Assembly (NCBI RefSeq): GCF_008710155.1
Contig: NZ_VYPZ01000003.1
Span: forward strand, 248,001 to 312,000
Direction of reading: 5' to 3'
DNA: 64,000 nt
Origin: Sphingobium limneticum
GTDB lineage: Bacteria > Pseudomonadota > Alphaproteobacteria > Sphingomonadales > Sphingomonadaceae
Made by a program: the position numbers and the translations under genes. Under the pieces are notes generated by a model. That model was not told where the DNA came from and did not search any database. It saw nothing but the letters and a program-made list of their open reading frames with translations. Numbering within the stretch: position 1 is the first letter of the stretch; each line of letters opens with the position of its first letter. Shown piece by piece: positions 27,063 through 36,432 of this stretch.

Positions 27063-27122
27063 CCCCGGCGCAGGCCGGGGTCCAGTCCTACGCTCCGAAC
27101 TGGACCCCGGCCTGCGCCGGGG
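27063..27122. repeat. Dispersed palindrome, copy 1
   Basis: Perfect 24-base arms (27063-27086 and 27099-27122) with a 12-base spacer. The arm opens CCCCGGCGCAGGCCGGGG and ends TCCAGT. The same arms recur at 43817-43882. It lies 35 bases after the oxygenase stop and may act as a terminator. Confidence 0.88.
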
Positions 27123-27199
27123 AACAGAATGTTCACATCGTTGGGCTTTGGTTGAGACAGATTTCTCGATTTAGCTCGAAACGAACGGGGATCGCCGCC

Positions 27200-27583
27200 T
27201 TACCTGCGCCCACGCCCCAGGGTGATGCCGATTTCCTCGCCCCGCTCGCTCAGCGCCAGCTTCACGATCTTCACTTCGACGTGGCTGACCTTGTCGTCCT
27301 GAAGGAAGATGGTGTCGATGATATGATCGGCCACCGCCTCGATCAGCGTGAAATGCACGCCTTCGGGCAGCGCGGTCGATGCGGCATGCTTGAGGTCCAT
27401 ATAGTTTTTGGACGCGGTCAGCGGCGTTTCCGGCTCATAATGATCGGCGATTCGCAGGCGCGCGCGAATGGAAATGCGCAGCGGCTGGGGGAGATGCGTC
27501 TCCTCCGAATAAATGCCGGTCAGCACGTCGACATGCAGGTCGTTGACCTCCAGCGTCAGAAAATCGTCAAATCCAGTCTGCAT
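27200..27583 (-). CDS. folB: Dihydroneopterin aldolase-like protein
   Basis: 127 residues with the FolB/tunnelling fold: EVNDLHVDVLTGIYSEE at the start, NYMDL, and a C-terminal VEVKIVKLAL. It would convert dihydroneopterin to 6-hydroxymethyl-dihydropterin in folate synthesis. The ATG at 27583 (MQTGFDDFLTLEV) is preferred to a longer reading. Other folate genes are absent nearby. A dihydroneopterin triphosphate epimerase cannot be excluded. Confidence 0.82.
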   Translation of the reverse strand: MQTGFDDFLTLEVNDLHVDVLTGIYSEETHLPQPLRISIRARLRIADHYEPETPLTASKNYMDLKHAASTALPEGVHFTLIEAVADHIIDTIFLQDDKVSHVEVKIVKLALSERGEEIGITLGRGRR

Positions 27584-27705
27584 AGCCTTGCCACATCCAG
27601 GCCGTGTCCGCCCCACAAGATGGTGCGGGCCATGGCCTATTTAGTCTTTCATTTTGCGAAGCGGGCGCTAAAGCCCCGCTTCCGGCGCTGCCCCATGCGC
27701 CATTG

Positions 27706-28242
27706 ATGGCGGATCGGCAAGACGTGTCAGACATTGTGCCCCTCAACAGTCAGCCCGAAGCAGCCATCGAGCAACTGCTGGACGCGGCGTTCGGCCCGGA
27801 CCGTCATGGCCGCACCGCCTATCGCATCCGTCAGGACATGCCCTGGCTGCCCGCCCTCTCCTTCGCCACGGTGGATGCCGACGGCGCGCTGATCGGGTCG
27901 CTGCAAAGCTGGCCGGTGGCGCTGACGGACGCGGATGGGCAGCAGACGCCGCTGATCATGGTCGGCCCGGTCGCAGTCGCGCCGGCGCATCAATTTGGCG
28001 GCCATGGCCGGGCGATGATGGACGCGGTGGTCGCCGCTGCTCGGACGATGGGTTGCGAACCGCTGATGATGATCGGCGATCCGGAATATTATGGCCGCTT
28101 CTGGGGCTTTGCCGCCGATGGCACCGCCGGATGGGACGCGCCCGGCCCGTTCGAGCCACGCCGGCTGCTGGCGTTGTCGGTCGATGGCCGTCCGGTCGGC
28201 GGCACGGGCATGCTCAGCCCCAGAATATCCGTCGCAGCCTGA
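27706..28242 (+). CDS. GNAT N-acetyltransferase
   Basis: 178 residues. The acetyl-CoA motif is the APAHQFGGHGRAMM stretch, preceded by VGPVAVAP and followed by GDPEYYGRFWGF, typical of the YhbS-like GNAT subgroup. The substrate is unknown. The ATG at 27706 is chosen; a longer in-frame reading begins at 27604 but its extra residues look non-coding. Confidence 0.82.
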   Translation: MADRQDVSDIVPLNSQPEAAIEQLLDAAFGPDRHGRTAYRIRQDMPWLPALSFATVDADGALIGSLQSWPVALTDADGQQTPLIMVGPVAVAPAHQFGGHGRAMMDAVVAAARTMGCEPLMMIGDPEYYGRFWGFAADGTAGWDAPGPFEPRRLLALSVDGRPVGGTGMLSPRISVAA

Positions 28243-28284
28243 TTAACTCTTTGCCTGCGAGCCTCAGGCTCCTATCTCCGGCCC

Positions 28285-28851
28285 ATGCCGATGGAACCCC
28301 TGCCCGACCTGTCCACCCTTTCGCTGGCCGATATTGCGCGGCTGGCCGCCGAAAAGCGCCTGCCTCCGGTCGAGAAATGGAATCCCGACCATTGCGGCGA
28401 CAGCGAGATGCGGATCGCGCGCGACGGCACCTGGTATCATCAGGGGTCGCCGATCGGGCGGGAAACGATGGTCCGGCTGTTTTCCACGATCCTGCGGCGC
28501 GAGCGGGACGGCAGCCATGTGCTGGTCACCCCGGTCGAGAAGTTGGACATCGAAGTGGAGGACGCCCCCTTCGTCGCGGTCGAACTGAAGAGCGAGGGCG
28601 AGGGGCGGACGCGCAGCCTGGCCTTCCGCCTGAACAGCGGGGATATCGTCACCGCCGGGCCGGACCATGGACTGACCGTGCGGGAAACGCCGGACGAGCC
28701 GCATCCCTATCTGCATGTGCGCGGCGGGCTGGAGGCGCTGGTCGGGCGCAGCGTCTATTATGAACTGATGAACCTGGCGCTGAGCGAAGAGGGCGAACGG
28801 GTCGGCCTGTGGAGCCAGGGCGCCTTCTTCCCGCTGGACGGCGCCGCATGA
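28285..28851 (+). CDS. DUF1285 domain protein
   Basis: 188 residues. Landmarks of DUF1285 are WNPDHCGDSEMRIARDGTWYHQGSPIGR and the C-terminal YYELMNLAL, with a YLHVRGGLEALVGR region. The fold is known structurally but not the function. It opens a translationally coupled run: its stop overlaps the NUDIX start (ATGA), and that gene overlaps cca. The order DUF1285-NUDIX-cca suggests co-expression. Confidence 0.87.
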   Translation: MPMEPLPDLSTLSLADIARLAAEKRLPPVEKWNPDHCGDSEMRIARDGTWYHQGSPIGRETMVRLFSTILRRERDGSHVLVTPVEKLDIEVEDAPFVAVELKSEGEGRTRSLAFRLNSGDIVTAGPDHGLTVRETPDEPHPYLHVRGGLEALVGRSVYYELMNLALSEEGERVGLWSQGAFFPLDGAA

Positions 28852-29456
28852 CGCTGGCGCAGCGGCTGCGCGCAGCCTTGGAAGACGGGCACAAACGGAC
28901 CGACATCGCACTGGTCGACAGGCGCGATCCGCGCATCCAGGGTGAGATCGCGCTGGCGCCGGCCGCCGTGCTGGTGGCGATCACCGACCGGCCCGAACCC
29001 GGACTGATCCTGACCGAGCGCGCGACGACGCTGCGCAAACATGCAGGGCAGATCGCCTTTCCCGGCGGCCGCGTGGACGATGGCGATGCCGACGAGATTG
29101 CCGGGGCGCTGCGGGAAGCGCAGGAAGAAATCGCCCTGTCGCCCGATCAGGTGCAGGTGGTGGGCATATCCGATCGCTACAGCACCTTTACCGGTTTCGA
29201 CATCGTGCCGGTATTGGGTGTCATTCCGCCCGATCTGCCGCTGCGCGCGCAGGAAAGCGAAGTGGCGGACTGGTTCGAACTGCCGCTGGCCTATGCGCTC
29301 GATCCGGTCAACCGGATGCGGCGGGAGGCGGAATTTGCGGGCGTCACGCGCCATTATTACGAGATTTTCTGGGAGGGCCGGCGTATCTGGGGCATCACGG
29401 CGGCGATTCTGACCAATTTGTCGCGGAGGCTGGGCCATGACCGTCCTGCCGTCTGA
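28848..29456 (+). CDS. NUDIX hydrolase, CoA pyrophosphatase-like
   Basis: 202 residues. The Nudix box is seen as G-x5-E-x7-REAQEEI around GRVDDGDADEI...REAQEE, preceded by the CoA-pyrophosphatase mark LRKHAGQIAFPGG. It would split CoA and its derivatives to phosphopantetheine and 3',5'-ADP. The ATG at 28848 overlaps the DUF1285 stop by 4 bases, and the last 20 bases lie inside the cca start. Confidence 0.9.
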   Translation: MTLAQRLRAALEDGHKRTDIALVDRRDPRIQGEIALAPAAVLVAITDRPEPGLILTERATTLRKHAGQIAFPGGRVDDGDADEIAGALREAQEEIALSPDQVQVVGISDRYSTFTGFDIVPVLGVIPPDLPLRAQESEVADWFELPLAYALDPVNRMRREAEFAGVTRHYYEIFWEGRRIWGITAAILTNLSRRLGHDRPAV

Positions 29457-30651
29457 CGCCGACTGGCGCCACCGTTCCGGCCTGGACGGATTGCTGACCG
29501 CGCTGGATGTGGCACAGGGTAAGGCGCGCTTCGTGGGCGGCGCAGTGCGCGACGGCCTGCTGGGCCTGCCGGTCAACGATCTGGATGTCGCCACGACGCT
29601 CGACCCGCATGATGTGGTCGATCGGCTGAAGTCTGCCGGGATCAAGGCGGTGCCGACCGGCATCGACCATGGCACGATCACTGCCATCCTGCCCGATGGC
29701 CCGGTGGAGATCACCACGCTGCGCCGCGATGTCAGCACCGACGGGCGGCGCGCGACCATCGCCTATACCGACGACTGGCGCGAGGATGCCGCGCGGCGCG
29801 ACTTCACCATCAACGCCCTTTATGCCGATCCGCTGACCGGTGAGATCAGCGACTATTTCGGCGGGCTGGCTGATCTGGCGGCACGGCGGCTGCGCTTCAT
29901 CGGCGAGGCGTCGGCGCGGATCGCCGAGGATCATTTGCGGATCCTGCGCTATTTCCGCTTCCTGGCGCGCTATGGCGACAACGAGTTGGACAGTCAGGCG
30001 TACGACGCGTGCGTTGCCGCCGCCAACAGCCTGATGGCCTTGTCGCGCGAGCGGATCGCGGACGAATTGCTGAAATTACTGGGCGTCGCGTCCCCCGTCC
30101 ACGCGCTGCGGTTGATGGTCGAAGGCGGCATATTGCGCCCCGTTTTGCCGGAAGTGGATATGGACGGCGTGGCACGGGTCGAGGCGCTCATGGCGCGCGA
30201 GGCCGAAAGTAGGATCGGCGGATCGGGCCTGCGCCGTCTGGCGGCCTTGCTGCCACCGGACCCGGCGCTGGCCGATGGCGTGGGCGCTCGGCTGAAATTG
30301 TCGAACAAGGCGCGCAAGCGGCTGGTCGTGGCGCTGGAACCGAGCGCCGCGACAACGGAAACGCCGCGCGCGCTGGCCTATCGGGTGGGCGTAGAGGGCG
30401 CGATCGACCGCTTGCTGCTCGATTTCGACCAGCCTTTGACAGCCTTGGACGCGCTGGCGGGCTGGACGCCGCCGGCCTTGCCGATCGGTGGCGGCGCGCT
30501 GATCGCGCGCGGCCTGCCGGCCGGGCCGGATGTGGCCAAAGCCTTGCAGGCTGTGCAGGCGCTATGGGTGGCGGAGGATTTTCCCGATGCGGATCGCGTC
30601 GCGGCGATCGCCGATCAGATCGTCTCGAAATTCCAGCGGGCGCGCCAATAA
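29437..30651 (+). CDS. cca: CCA tRNA nucleotidyltransferase / polyA polymerase family protein
   Basis: 404 residues. The class II nucleotidyltransferase head has RFVGGAVRDGLLG, the DxD pair in NDLDVAT, and the RRDFTINALYADP signature. The RNA-binding neck and body follow (GEASARIAEDHLRILRYFRF). It builds or repairs the tRNA CCA end. Because tRNA-Thr in this window encodes CCA, a repair role is likely for at least some tRNAs. The gene ends 37 bases inside the convergent EAL gene. Confidence 0.9.
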   Translation: MTVLPSDADWRHRSGLDGLLTALDVAQGKARFVGGAVRDGLLGLPVNDLDVATTLDPHDVVDRLKSAGIKAVPTGIDHGTITAILPDGPVEITTLRRDVSTDGRRATIAYTDDWREDAARRDFTINALYADPLTGEISDYFGGLADLAARRLRFIGEASARIAEDHLRILRYFRFLARYGDNELDSQAYDACVAAANSLMALSRERIADELLKLLGVASPVHALRLMVEGGILRPVLPEVDMDGVARVEALMAREAESRIGGSGLRRLAALLPPDPALADGVGARLKLSNKARKRLVVALEPSAATTETPRALAYRVGVEGAIDRLLLDFDQPLTALDALAGWTPPALPIGGGALIARGLPAGPDVAKALQAVQALWVAEDFPDADRVAAIADQIVSKFQRARQ

Positions 30652-32369
30652 TCGAACGCGTCATTTTCGCCCATCGGCCGGGCGAAATGATAGCCCTGCC
30701 CCTGCCAGCAGCCCATTTGCTGAAGCGCCAGGGCCAGCGCCTGCGTCTCGATCCCCTCGGCCGTGACCTTCAGGTTCAGCGATTCGGCGAGCGACAGGAT
30801 CGTGCGGACGATCACCGCCTTGTCATGATCCTCCAACATGGTGGACACGAAGCTGCGGTCGATCTTGAGGATATCGATCGGCAGGCTGTGCAGGCTGGCG
30901 AGGTTGGAGAAGCCGGTGCCGAAATCATCCATCGCGATCGGCATCTGCAGCCCCTTGAGCGCCACCAGCAATTTGCGCGCCTTGTCCGGATCGGCGATGA
31001 TCGCGCTTTCGGTCAGTTCGGCGGTCAGGCGGTTGCCCGCGATCCCGGCATAGCGCAGCGCCTCCTCGAACATCGATGCGACATCGTCGCGCGCCATCTG
31101 GATGGGTGAGAGGTTGACGTTGACGCCGACCGGCAGGGCCTGACCGAATTTGGCATCCCAGCGCGACAGCGCCTGCGCCGCTTCATAGGCGGCCCAACGG
31201 CCCAGCGGCGTAATGAGGCCGCTTTCTTCCGCAACGGCGATGAATTCCACCGGGGACACGTCGCCCAATTCTTCATCATTCCAGCGGGCCAGCGCCTCGA
31301 ACCCGGTGATTTCGCCGGTCTGGAGGTGGATGAGCGGCTGGAAAGCGAGCGTCAGCCCCCCCTGCGCCAGCGCATCGCGCAGACGGCTTTCGATCGAGAA
31401 GCGACGCTGCGCTTCCTTGAGCACGCCGTTGCGATAGATTTCGACCTTGCCGGTGCGCTTGGCGATCTTCACCGCTGCCTGCGCCTTGCGCACGACATCA
31501 TCCGGATCGTCGTCCAGATTGAGCGACAGCGCACAGCCGATCGCGCAATCGACGCGGATTTGCAGGTCGCTCAAGCGGATGGGCGAGCTGAGTGCTTCCT
31601 TGATCCGTTGAACAATATGAAGAGCGTCCGACAAGCCATTGTTAAGACGCGCAAATATCGCAAAGTCATTGCCGCCGATGCGGGCCAGCACATCGCCTTG
31701 ACGGAGGCTGGATTTCAGCCGCTTGGCAACCGTGATCAGCAGTTCGTCGCCGGCCATAGGCCCCAGCGATTCATTCACCCGGCTGAAACGGCTGAGGTCG
31801 ATGGCGATGATGCCGAATTGCGATGTATCGGACCAGGAGCCATTGGCCAGCCGATCGTCGATTTCCTCGCCAAAACCGGTGCGGTTGGGCAGCGCGGTCA
31901 GGCCGTCGGACAGCAGCTCACGCCGCAAATTCTTTTCGATCGTCCGTTCGCTGGTCCGGTCGATCGCGGTGAAGAGATAATGTTCGGCACGCCCTTGCGC
32001 GGCTGGCAGCCGGCCGAGCGTACACATAAAATATTCCGGCCCGAGCTTGCCGTCGCGGCGCAGTTCGAAACTTTCCGAATCGCGGCCCGACTGAATGAAG
32101 CCAATGACCCGTTCCCGCCATTCCTTCGCGACCCGTTCCTGAACATAGCCACGTTCTGGACTGGAGCGAAACACGGTGATGAAGCGGGCATTACCCTGCT
32201 TGAAATGTATTTCGCTGTTTTCGTACGAAAAAATCGCTGCAAGCTGCGGCAGGGCAGCCAGCCATTCCGAAATATGGATGGCGCAGTCAGGATGCGAGTC
32301 ATCACCCCCCACCAAGGGCGTGCCGCTGGTCTGCGTGACCGGCAAATTATGCACTGACGTCGATTCCAT
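30615..32369 (-). CDS. Diguanylate cyclase/phosphodiesterase-type protein (degenerate GGDEF, intact EAL)
   Basis: 584 residues. An N-terminal PAS-like sensor (about 1-135) precedes a GGDEF domain (about 145-305) whose active loop reads GGNDF, with Asn for the first acid. The EAL domain (about 320-575) keeps its key sequences: FEALARWN, ELTES, MDDFGTGFSN and LKIDRSF. So it probably degrades cyclic di-GMP, with the GGDEF acting as a regulatory GTP-binding unit. No transmembrane helix is seen, so it is cytosolic. The ATG at 32369 is the first that fits the N-terminus; the ribosome site is weak. Confidence 0.9.
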   Translation of the reverse strand: MESTSVHNLPVTQTSGTPLVGGDDSHPDCAIHISEWLAALPQLAAIFSYENSEIHFKQGNARFITVFRSSPERGYVQERVAKEWRERVIGFIQSGRDSESFELRRDGKLGPEYFMCTLGRLPAAQGRAEHYLFTAIDRTSERTIEKNLRRELLSDGLTALPNRTGFGEEIDDRLANGSWSDTSQFGIIAIDLSRFSRVNESLGPMAGDELLITVAKRLKSSLRQGDVLARIGGNDFAIFARLNNGLSDALHIVQRIKEALSSPIRLSDLQIRVDCAIGCALSLNLDDDPDDVVRKAQAAVKIAKRTGKVEIYRNGVLKEAQRRFSIESRLRDALAQGGLTLAFQPLIHLQTGEITGFEALARWNDEELGDVSPVEFIAVAEESGLITPLGRWAAYEAAQALSRWDAKFGQALPVGVNVNLSPIQMARDDVASMFEEALRYAGIAGNRLTAELTESAIIADPDKARKLLVALKGLQMPIAMDDFGTGFSNLASLHSLPIDILKIDRSFVSTMLEDHDKAVIVRTILSLAESLNLKVTAEGIETQALALALQQMGCWQGQGYHFARPMGENDAFDYWRARWNFETI

Positions 32370-32457
32370 GCCCCCGCTGTATCCAGAAGGAGTAAATTTT
32401 CGGGAAACGCTACACGCAGACCCGCAGGAAATCAGACCAAAGGATAAAAAGCTGAAA

Positions 32458-34746
32458 TCAGAAGCGATTGTCGCGCGGGAAGCCCGTCGGCGGCATGCGC
32501 CCGGCCGCGCCACGGGCGACCTTCCATGGCATCATGTCGCTTTCCGTACGCGTACGACCCGACTCGCCGCCCATGGTCCAGCTAAGACCATCGGACAGCT
32601 TGAACGCGATCGCATCGGACAGGCCGCCATCGCGATAGCGCTGCATCTGCACCCCTTGCCCGCGCGTCATCTTCGGCATTTCCGTAAGGGCGAAGACCAG
32701 CAGTTTGCGGTTCTCGCCGATCACGGCGACGCTGTCCGCCTCGGCCGGGATCGGGCGGATGATGCTCAATTTCGCGTCCGCGCGGACGTTCACGACCTGC
32801 TTGCCCTTGCGCGTTTCGGCCATCAGGTCCGTCACAGCCGCGATAAAGCCACGCCCGTCGGATGAGGCGAGCAGCAGCTCCGTGCCCGCCCGCGCGGGCA
32901 TGAAGGCGACGATCGCCCCTTCATTATCCATATCGACCAGCGATCGGACCGGATCGCCAAAGCCACGACCGCCCGGCAGCTTGTCCGACGCCAGCGTATA
33001 GATGCGCCCGGTGGCGGTCGCCATCAGCAGCTTGTCGGTGGTGTAGGCGTGGAAGGCATATTGCGGCCCATCGCCTTCCTTGAACTTGAGCGTATCGGCG
33101 GCGGCGAGGTCGCGATGGCCGCTCATCGCGCGGATCCAACCGCGTTCGGACAGGATGACGGTGATCGGCTCGCGCTCGATCATCGCCTCCAGCGGGATTT
33201 CCCGCGCCGGGGCGGCTTCCTCCACCAATGTGCGGCGCCGGCCCAGATCGGTTTCGGGACCATAGCGTTTGCGCAGCGCGGCCAGATCTTTCTTCAGGCG
33301 CGTGCGCTGCCGGGTCGGGCTTTCGACCAGCTTTTCCAGCTCGTCCTTTTCCTTGACCAGATCGGCATGTTCGCGCCGCAATTCCATCTCCTCCAGCTTG
33401 CGCAAGGAGCGGAGGCGCATGTTCAATATGGCTTCGGCCTGACGATCGTTCAGGCTGAATTCGGCCATCATCACCTCTTTGGGCTCATCCTCCGTCCGGA
33501 TGATGGCGATCACCCGGTCGAGGTTGAGATAGGCGATGATATAGCCTTCGAGCAGGTCGAGGCGCGCCGCGATCTTCTCCAGCCGGTGCTGCGCCCGCCG
33601 GACCAGCACGTCGATCTGATGCTTCAGCCATTCGATCAGCAGCGGCTTCAAGCCCAGCACGCGCGGCGTGCGGCTGGCGTCGAGCACGTTGAGATTGAGC
33701 GGGAAGCGGTTTTCCAGATCGGTCAGCCGGAACAGGCTGTCCATCAACATCTGCGGATCGACGGTGCGGGCGCGCGGTTCGATGACGATGCGGATTTCCG
33801 TGTCGGATTCGTCGCGCACATCAGCCAGGATCGGCAGCTTGCGATCATTGATAAGCGCGGCGATCTGCTCGATCAGCTTCGATTTCTGGACCTGATAGGG
33901 AATATGGGTGACGACCGCGATCCATGTGCCGCGCCCGCCCTCTTCCTTGTGCCAGCGCGCACGGGTGCGGAATGCGCCGCGCCCGGTGGCATAGGCTTCG
34001 GATATGATCGCGGCATTATCGACCAGCACGCCGCCGGTCGGAAAGTCCGGCCCGCGCACGATCTGCATCAGCGCGGCATGATCGGCATCGGGATTGTCGA
34101 TCAGCAGGCCGGCAGCATCGATCAGTTCGCTGACATTGTGCGGCGGGATGCTGGTCGCCATGCCGACCGCGATGCCGGTGGCGCCATTGGCGAGCAGATT
34201 GGGGAAGAGGCCGGGGAAAACCTCCGGCTCCTCATCCTCGCCATTATAGGTGGGGCGGAAATCGACCGTGCCTTCGTCCAGCCCGGACATGAGATCGGCG
34301 GCCGCCTGCGTCAGGCGCGCTTCGGTATAACGCATCGCCGCTGCGTTATCGCCGTCGATATTGCCGAAATTGCCCTGCCCGTCGACCAGCGGCGTACGCA
34401 GCGAAAAGTCCTGCGCCAGACGCACCATGGCGTCATAGACCGACGCGTCGCCATGCGGGTGATATTTACCGATGACGTCGCCGACGACGCGGGCGCACTT
34501 CTTGTAACTGGTGGTGTTTCGCGCGGGGTTGGCGACCAATATGTCCGGGTTCGCGCCGCCCGGCTCCATCTTGAGCAGGCGCATCGCCCAGAGCAGGCGC
34601 CGATGCACCGGCTTCAGCCCATCGCGCAGATCCGGCAGCGATCGCGCCGTGATGGTCGATAGCGCATAGACGAGATAGCGCTGCTGGAGCGCATCATCGA
34701 ACGGGTGATCCTTGATGGCGTCGAACGGGTCGCGATAGTCGGTCAT
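32458..34746 (-). CDS. parC: DNA topoisomerase IV subunit A
   Basis: 762 residues. The N-terminal [21 protein letters not shown] and active-site Tyr140 (AMRYTEAR) mark a type IIA topoisomerase breakage-reunion domain. The quinolone-region serine is in HGDASVYD. The C-terminal domain is short and lacks a GyrA box, which with the parE at 55.5 kb favours ParC over GyrA. It decatenates sister chromosomes. Confidence 0.95.
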   Translation of the reverse strand: MTDYRDPFDAIKDHPFDDALQQRYLVYALSTITARSLPDLRDGLKPVHRRLLWAMRLLKMEPGGANPDILVANPARNTTSYKKCARVVGDVIGKYHPHGDASVYDAMVRLAQDFSLRTPLVDGQGNFGNIDGDNAAAMRYTEARLTQAAADLMSGLDEGTVDFRPTYNGEDEEPEVFPGLFPNLLANGATGIAVGMATSIPPHNVSELIDAAGLLIDNPDADHAALMQIVRGPDFPTGGVLVDNAAIISEAYATGRGAFRTRARWHKEEGGRGTWIAVVTHIPYQVQKSKLIEQIAALINDRKLPILADVRDESDTEIRIVIEPRARTVDPQMLMDSLFRLTDLENRFPLNLNVLDASRTPRVLGLKPLLIEWLKHQIDVLVRRAQHRLEKIAARLDLLEGYIIAYLNLDRVIAIIRTEDEPKEVMMAEFSLNDRQAEAILNMRLRSLRKLEEMELRREHADLVKEKDELEKLVESPTRQRTRLKKDLAALRKRYGPETDLGRRRTLVEEAAPAREIPLEAMIEREPITVILSERGWIRAMSGHRDLAAADTLKFKEGDGPQYAFHAYTTDKLLMATATGRIYTLASDKLPGGRGFGDPVRSLVDMDNEGAIVAFMPARAGTELLLASSDGRGFIAAVTDLMAETRKGKQVVNVRADAKLSIIRPIPAEADSVAVIGENRKLLVFALTEMPKMTRGQGVQMQRYRDGGLSDAIAFKLSDGLSWTMGGESGRTRTESDMMPWKVARGAAGRMPPTGFPRDNRF

Positions 34747-34798
34747 TGCGGACGGCTTAGCAGGACGGAAGGTGAACGGAAACGGGAATTGCGCAGGA

Positions 34799-35092
34799 TC
34801 AGAAGCCGGTCAGAAGGGTGTCGATTGCGCGCATGATGGCATGATGATGATGCAGCATGGTCACGGGATTTTTCAGCAGGCGAGAATGTACCGCGCCGGC
34901 CAAGTGCGTGGCCATCATCAGGCGCTCCCCATCTATGTCAAAACAAGGATGCAATGCGGGCAAAGCCGCGGGCATAGTGCCTGGATGCAATAATGGGACT
35001 ACCAGCCGGGTTCCCAGATGATCGACATAATCGCTTTGGCAGTCGAGCACCAAGCTGTCATCCGGCAGACGATATACGCCGAACCGCGCCAT
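34799..35092 (-). CDS. ccdB: CcdB-family toxin
   Basis: 97 residues. [30 protein letters not shown], and a C-terminal AIDTLLTGF match CcdB, which poisons DNA gyrase by trapping the cleaved complex through its last three residues. Here those are TGF rather than WGI of the F-plasmid toxin. Its ATG overlaps the ccdA stop by one base (TGATG). It lies next to parC, which is not its target. Confidence 0.88.
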   Translation of the reverse strand: MARFGVYRLPDDSLVLDCQSDYVDHLGTRLVVPLLHPGTMPAALPALHPCFDIDGERLMMATHLAGAVHSRLLKNPVTMLHHHHAIMRAIDTLLTGF

Positions 35093-35334
35093 CAAAATTG
35101 CCGGTATTTGTCGAGCGGCAACTCATTATTTTCGGCCCAAACATTCCAGGCCGCGATCGCTTCCTTATTATCCTCTTGCCAGCGCCGCCCCCGTTCCGCT
35201 GCGATTTCCTTGCGCAGCGCCTCTTCGCAGGCACGCGACAGGTTGATGCCCAATGCCTTAGCATCGGCCACAAGATCGACGTCCAGCGACAGGTTCGTCG
35301 CCTTGCGCGTGGCAATATGTTCGTGCTTGGTCAT
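35092..35334 (-). CDS. ccdA: CcdA-family antitoxin
   Basis: 80 residues. A ribbon-helix-helix N-terminus (KATNLSLDVDLVADAKALGIN) is followed by an acidic, probably disordered tail (WQEDNKEAIAAWNVWAENNEL) that would wrap CcdB. GGGAG lies 6 bases before the ATG at 35334. The pair ccdA-ccdB is translationally coupled and probably self-repressed from the repeats just upstream. Confidence 0.88.
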   Translation of the reverse strand: MTKHEHIATRKATNLSLDVDLVADAKALGINLSRACEEALRKEIAAERGRRWQEDNKEAIAAWNVWAENNELPLDKYRQF

Positions 35335-35352
35335 AATCGACTCCCGCATCAG

Positions 35353-35382
35353 ATATGCGCATGAATATACGCATGACGCATC
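35353..35382 (-). promoter_or_regulatory. Putative CcdAB operator and promoter
   Basis: The 47 bases between the LysR stop and ccdA hold three copies of an ATGCG-type half-site, including the palindrome ATGCGCAT. On the minus strand TATATT and CATATCT could serve as -10 boxes. Ribbon-helix-helix antitoxins usually bind such arrays. Confidence 0.5.
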
Positions 35383-36301
35383 AACGCGGCAAGTAGCGTC
35401 CATCCGGATCGGCGACGATCTCGGCAGCGAATTCCGCGCTGATCCAGTCGCGAAAGGCCTTCACCTTGGGCGTGTTGCGGGCGTGGGGCGGGTAGACGAT
35501 CCAGTAGCTTGCCTTGTCGCGCACATAGGATGGCACGGCTTCGACCAGCAGGCCCGCTTCCACCTCCGCGCGCCAGAACAGATGGGTCAGGATGGCGATA
35601 CCCTGCCCGGCCATGGCCGCCCGCCCCTCCATCACCTGGCTGTCGAGCGCGATGGCGGGCGGCCCGCCCCTATCGCTCGCCTCCACGCCCATAGCCGTCA
35701 GCCAGTCATGCCACCAACTGTCCTCCGGCGACAGACGCGGCAAAGCGAGCAAGGCGCCGGCGTCCGCGATGGGGCTATGGCGCGCGAGCCAGCCGGGGCT
35801 GCACATGGGCACAAGCCGGCTGTGCGTCAGCAGCTTCGCCTCCAGCCCCGGCCATTCCCCCTTGCCGCCGCGAATGGCGAGGTCCACGCCGTCGCGGGCC
35901 AGATCGACGATCGTGTCATTCGCCTGGATGCGCACGGCCAGATGGGGATGGCGCATCTGAAACGCGCCGATCCGGGGCGCCAGCCACAGATGGGCAAAGC
36001 TGTTGGTGCAGCTGATCGTCAGCACCGCCGAATGATCCTGCGTCAGGGCGGCAAAGCCGGCGCGCATCTGGTCGAAGGCGCGGGTCAGGATCGGCGCGAT
36101 CTCCCGTCCCTTTTCGGTCAATATCACCTTGCGCCCGACGCGCTGGAACAGGCTGATGCCCAGCCGCTCCTCCAATAGCTTCACCTGATAGCTGACCGCC
36201 GCCTGGGTCATGCCCAGTTCCTGCGCGGCGACGGTGAAATTTTCCAGCCGGGCTGCGGCTTCAAACACACGAATGGCGGACAGGGGCGGTAGGGTTGACA
36301 T
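35381..36301 (-). CDS. LysR-family transcriptional regulator (GcvA-like)
   Basis: 306 residues. The winged helix (AARLENFTVAAQELGMTQAAVSYQVKLLEERLG) is at about 15-50, and a type 2 periplasmic-binding-like effector domain follows. PPLSAIRVFEAAARLENF is typical of the GcvA-like group. The ATG at 36301 is preferred; a TTG four codons upstream is possible. A perfect palindrome fitting the LysR box lies 12 bases upstream. The target is unknown, but the divergent small gene and the trehalose operon are candidates. Confidence 0.88.
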   Translation of the reverse strand: MSTLPPLSAIRVFEAAARLENFTVAAQELGMTQAAVSYQVKLLEERLGISLFQRVGRKVILTEKGREIAPILTRAFDQMRAGFAALTQDHSAVLTISCTNSFAHLWLAPRIGAFQMRHPHLAVRIQANDTIVDLARDGVDLAIRGGKGEWPGLEAKLLTHSRLVPMCSPGWLARHSPIADAGALLALPRLSPEDSWWHDWLTAMGVEASDRGGPPAIALDSQVMEGRAAMAGQGIAILTHLFWRAEVEAGLLVEAVPSYVRDKASYWIVYPPHARNTPKVKAFRDWISAEFAAEIVADPDGRYLPR

Positions 36302-36312
36302 GGGGCCATTCA

Positions 36313-36327
36313 ATAAGCTGAGCTTAT
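36313..36327. promoter_or_regulatory. LysR-type binding box (T-N11-A palindrome)
   Basis: ATAAGCT-G-AGCTTAT is a 15-base perfect palindrome. It includes T at 36314 and A at 36326 with exactly 11 bases between, the LysR consensus. Its place just ahead of the LysR start suggests autoregulation, and the box also faces the rightward genes. Confidence 0.65.
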
Positions 36328-36432
36328 CTGGGGCGTCCAGCCTTTTGTTGGCGAACCCGGACCCGGTCCGGCAAAAGCCAGAGCGCGGACATGATGTTCA
36401 ACGTCCGCCCCCGCCTCGGAAAGGACGGCATC

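Noticed and set aside
32458..34746. Assignment as gyrase A instead of ParC
   Set aside because: The C-terminal domain is short with no visible GyrA box, and a ParE-type subunit is in the window.
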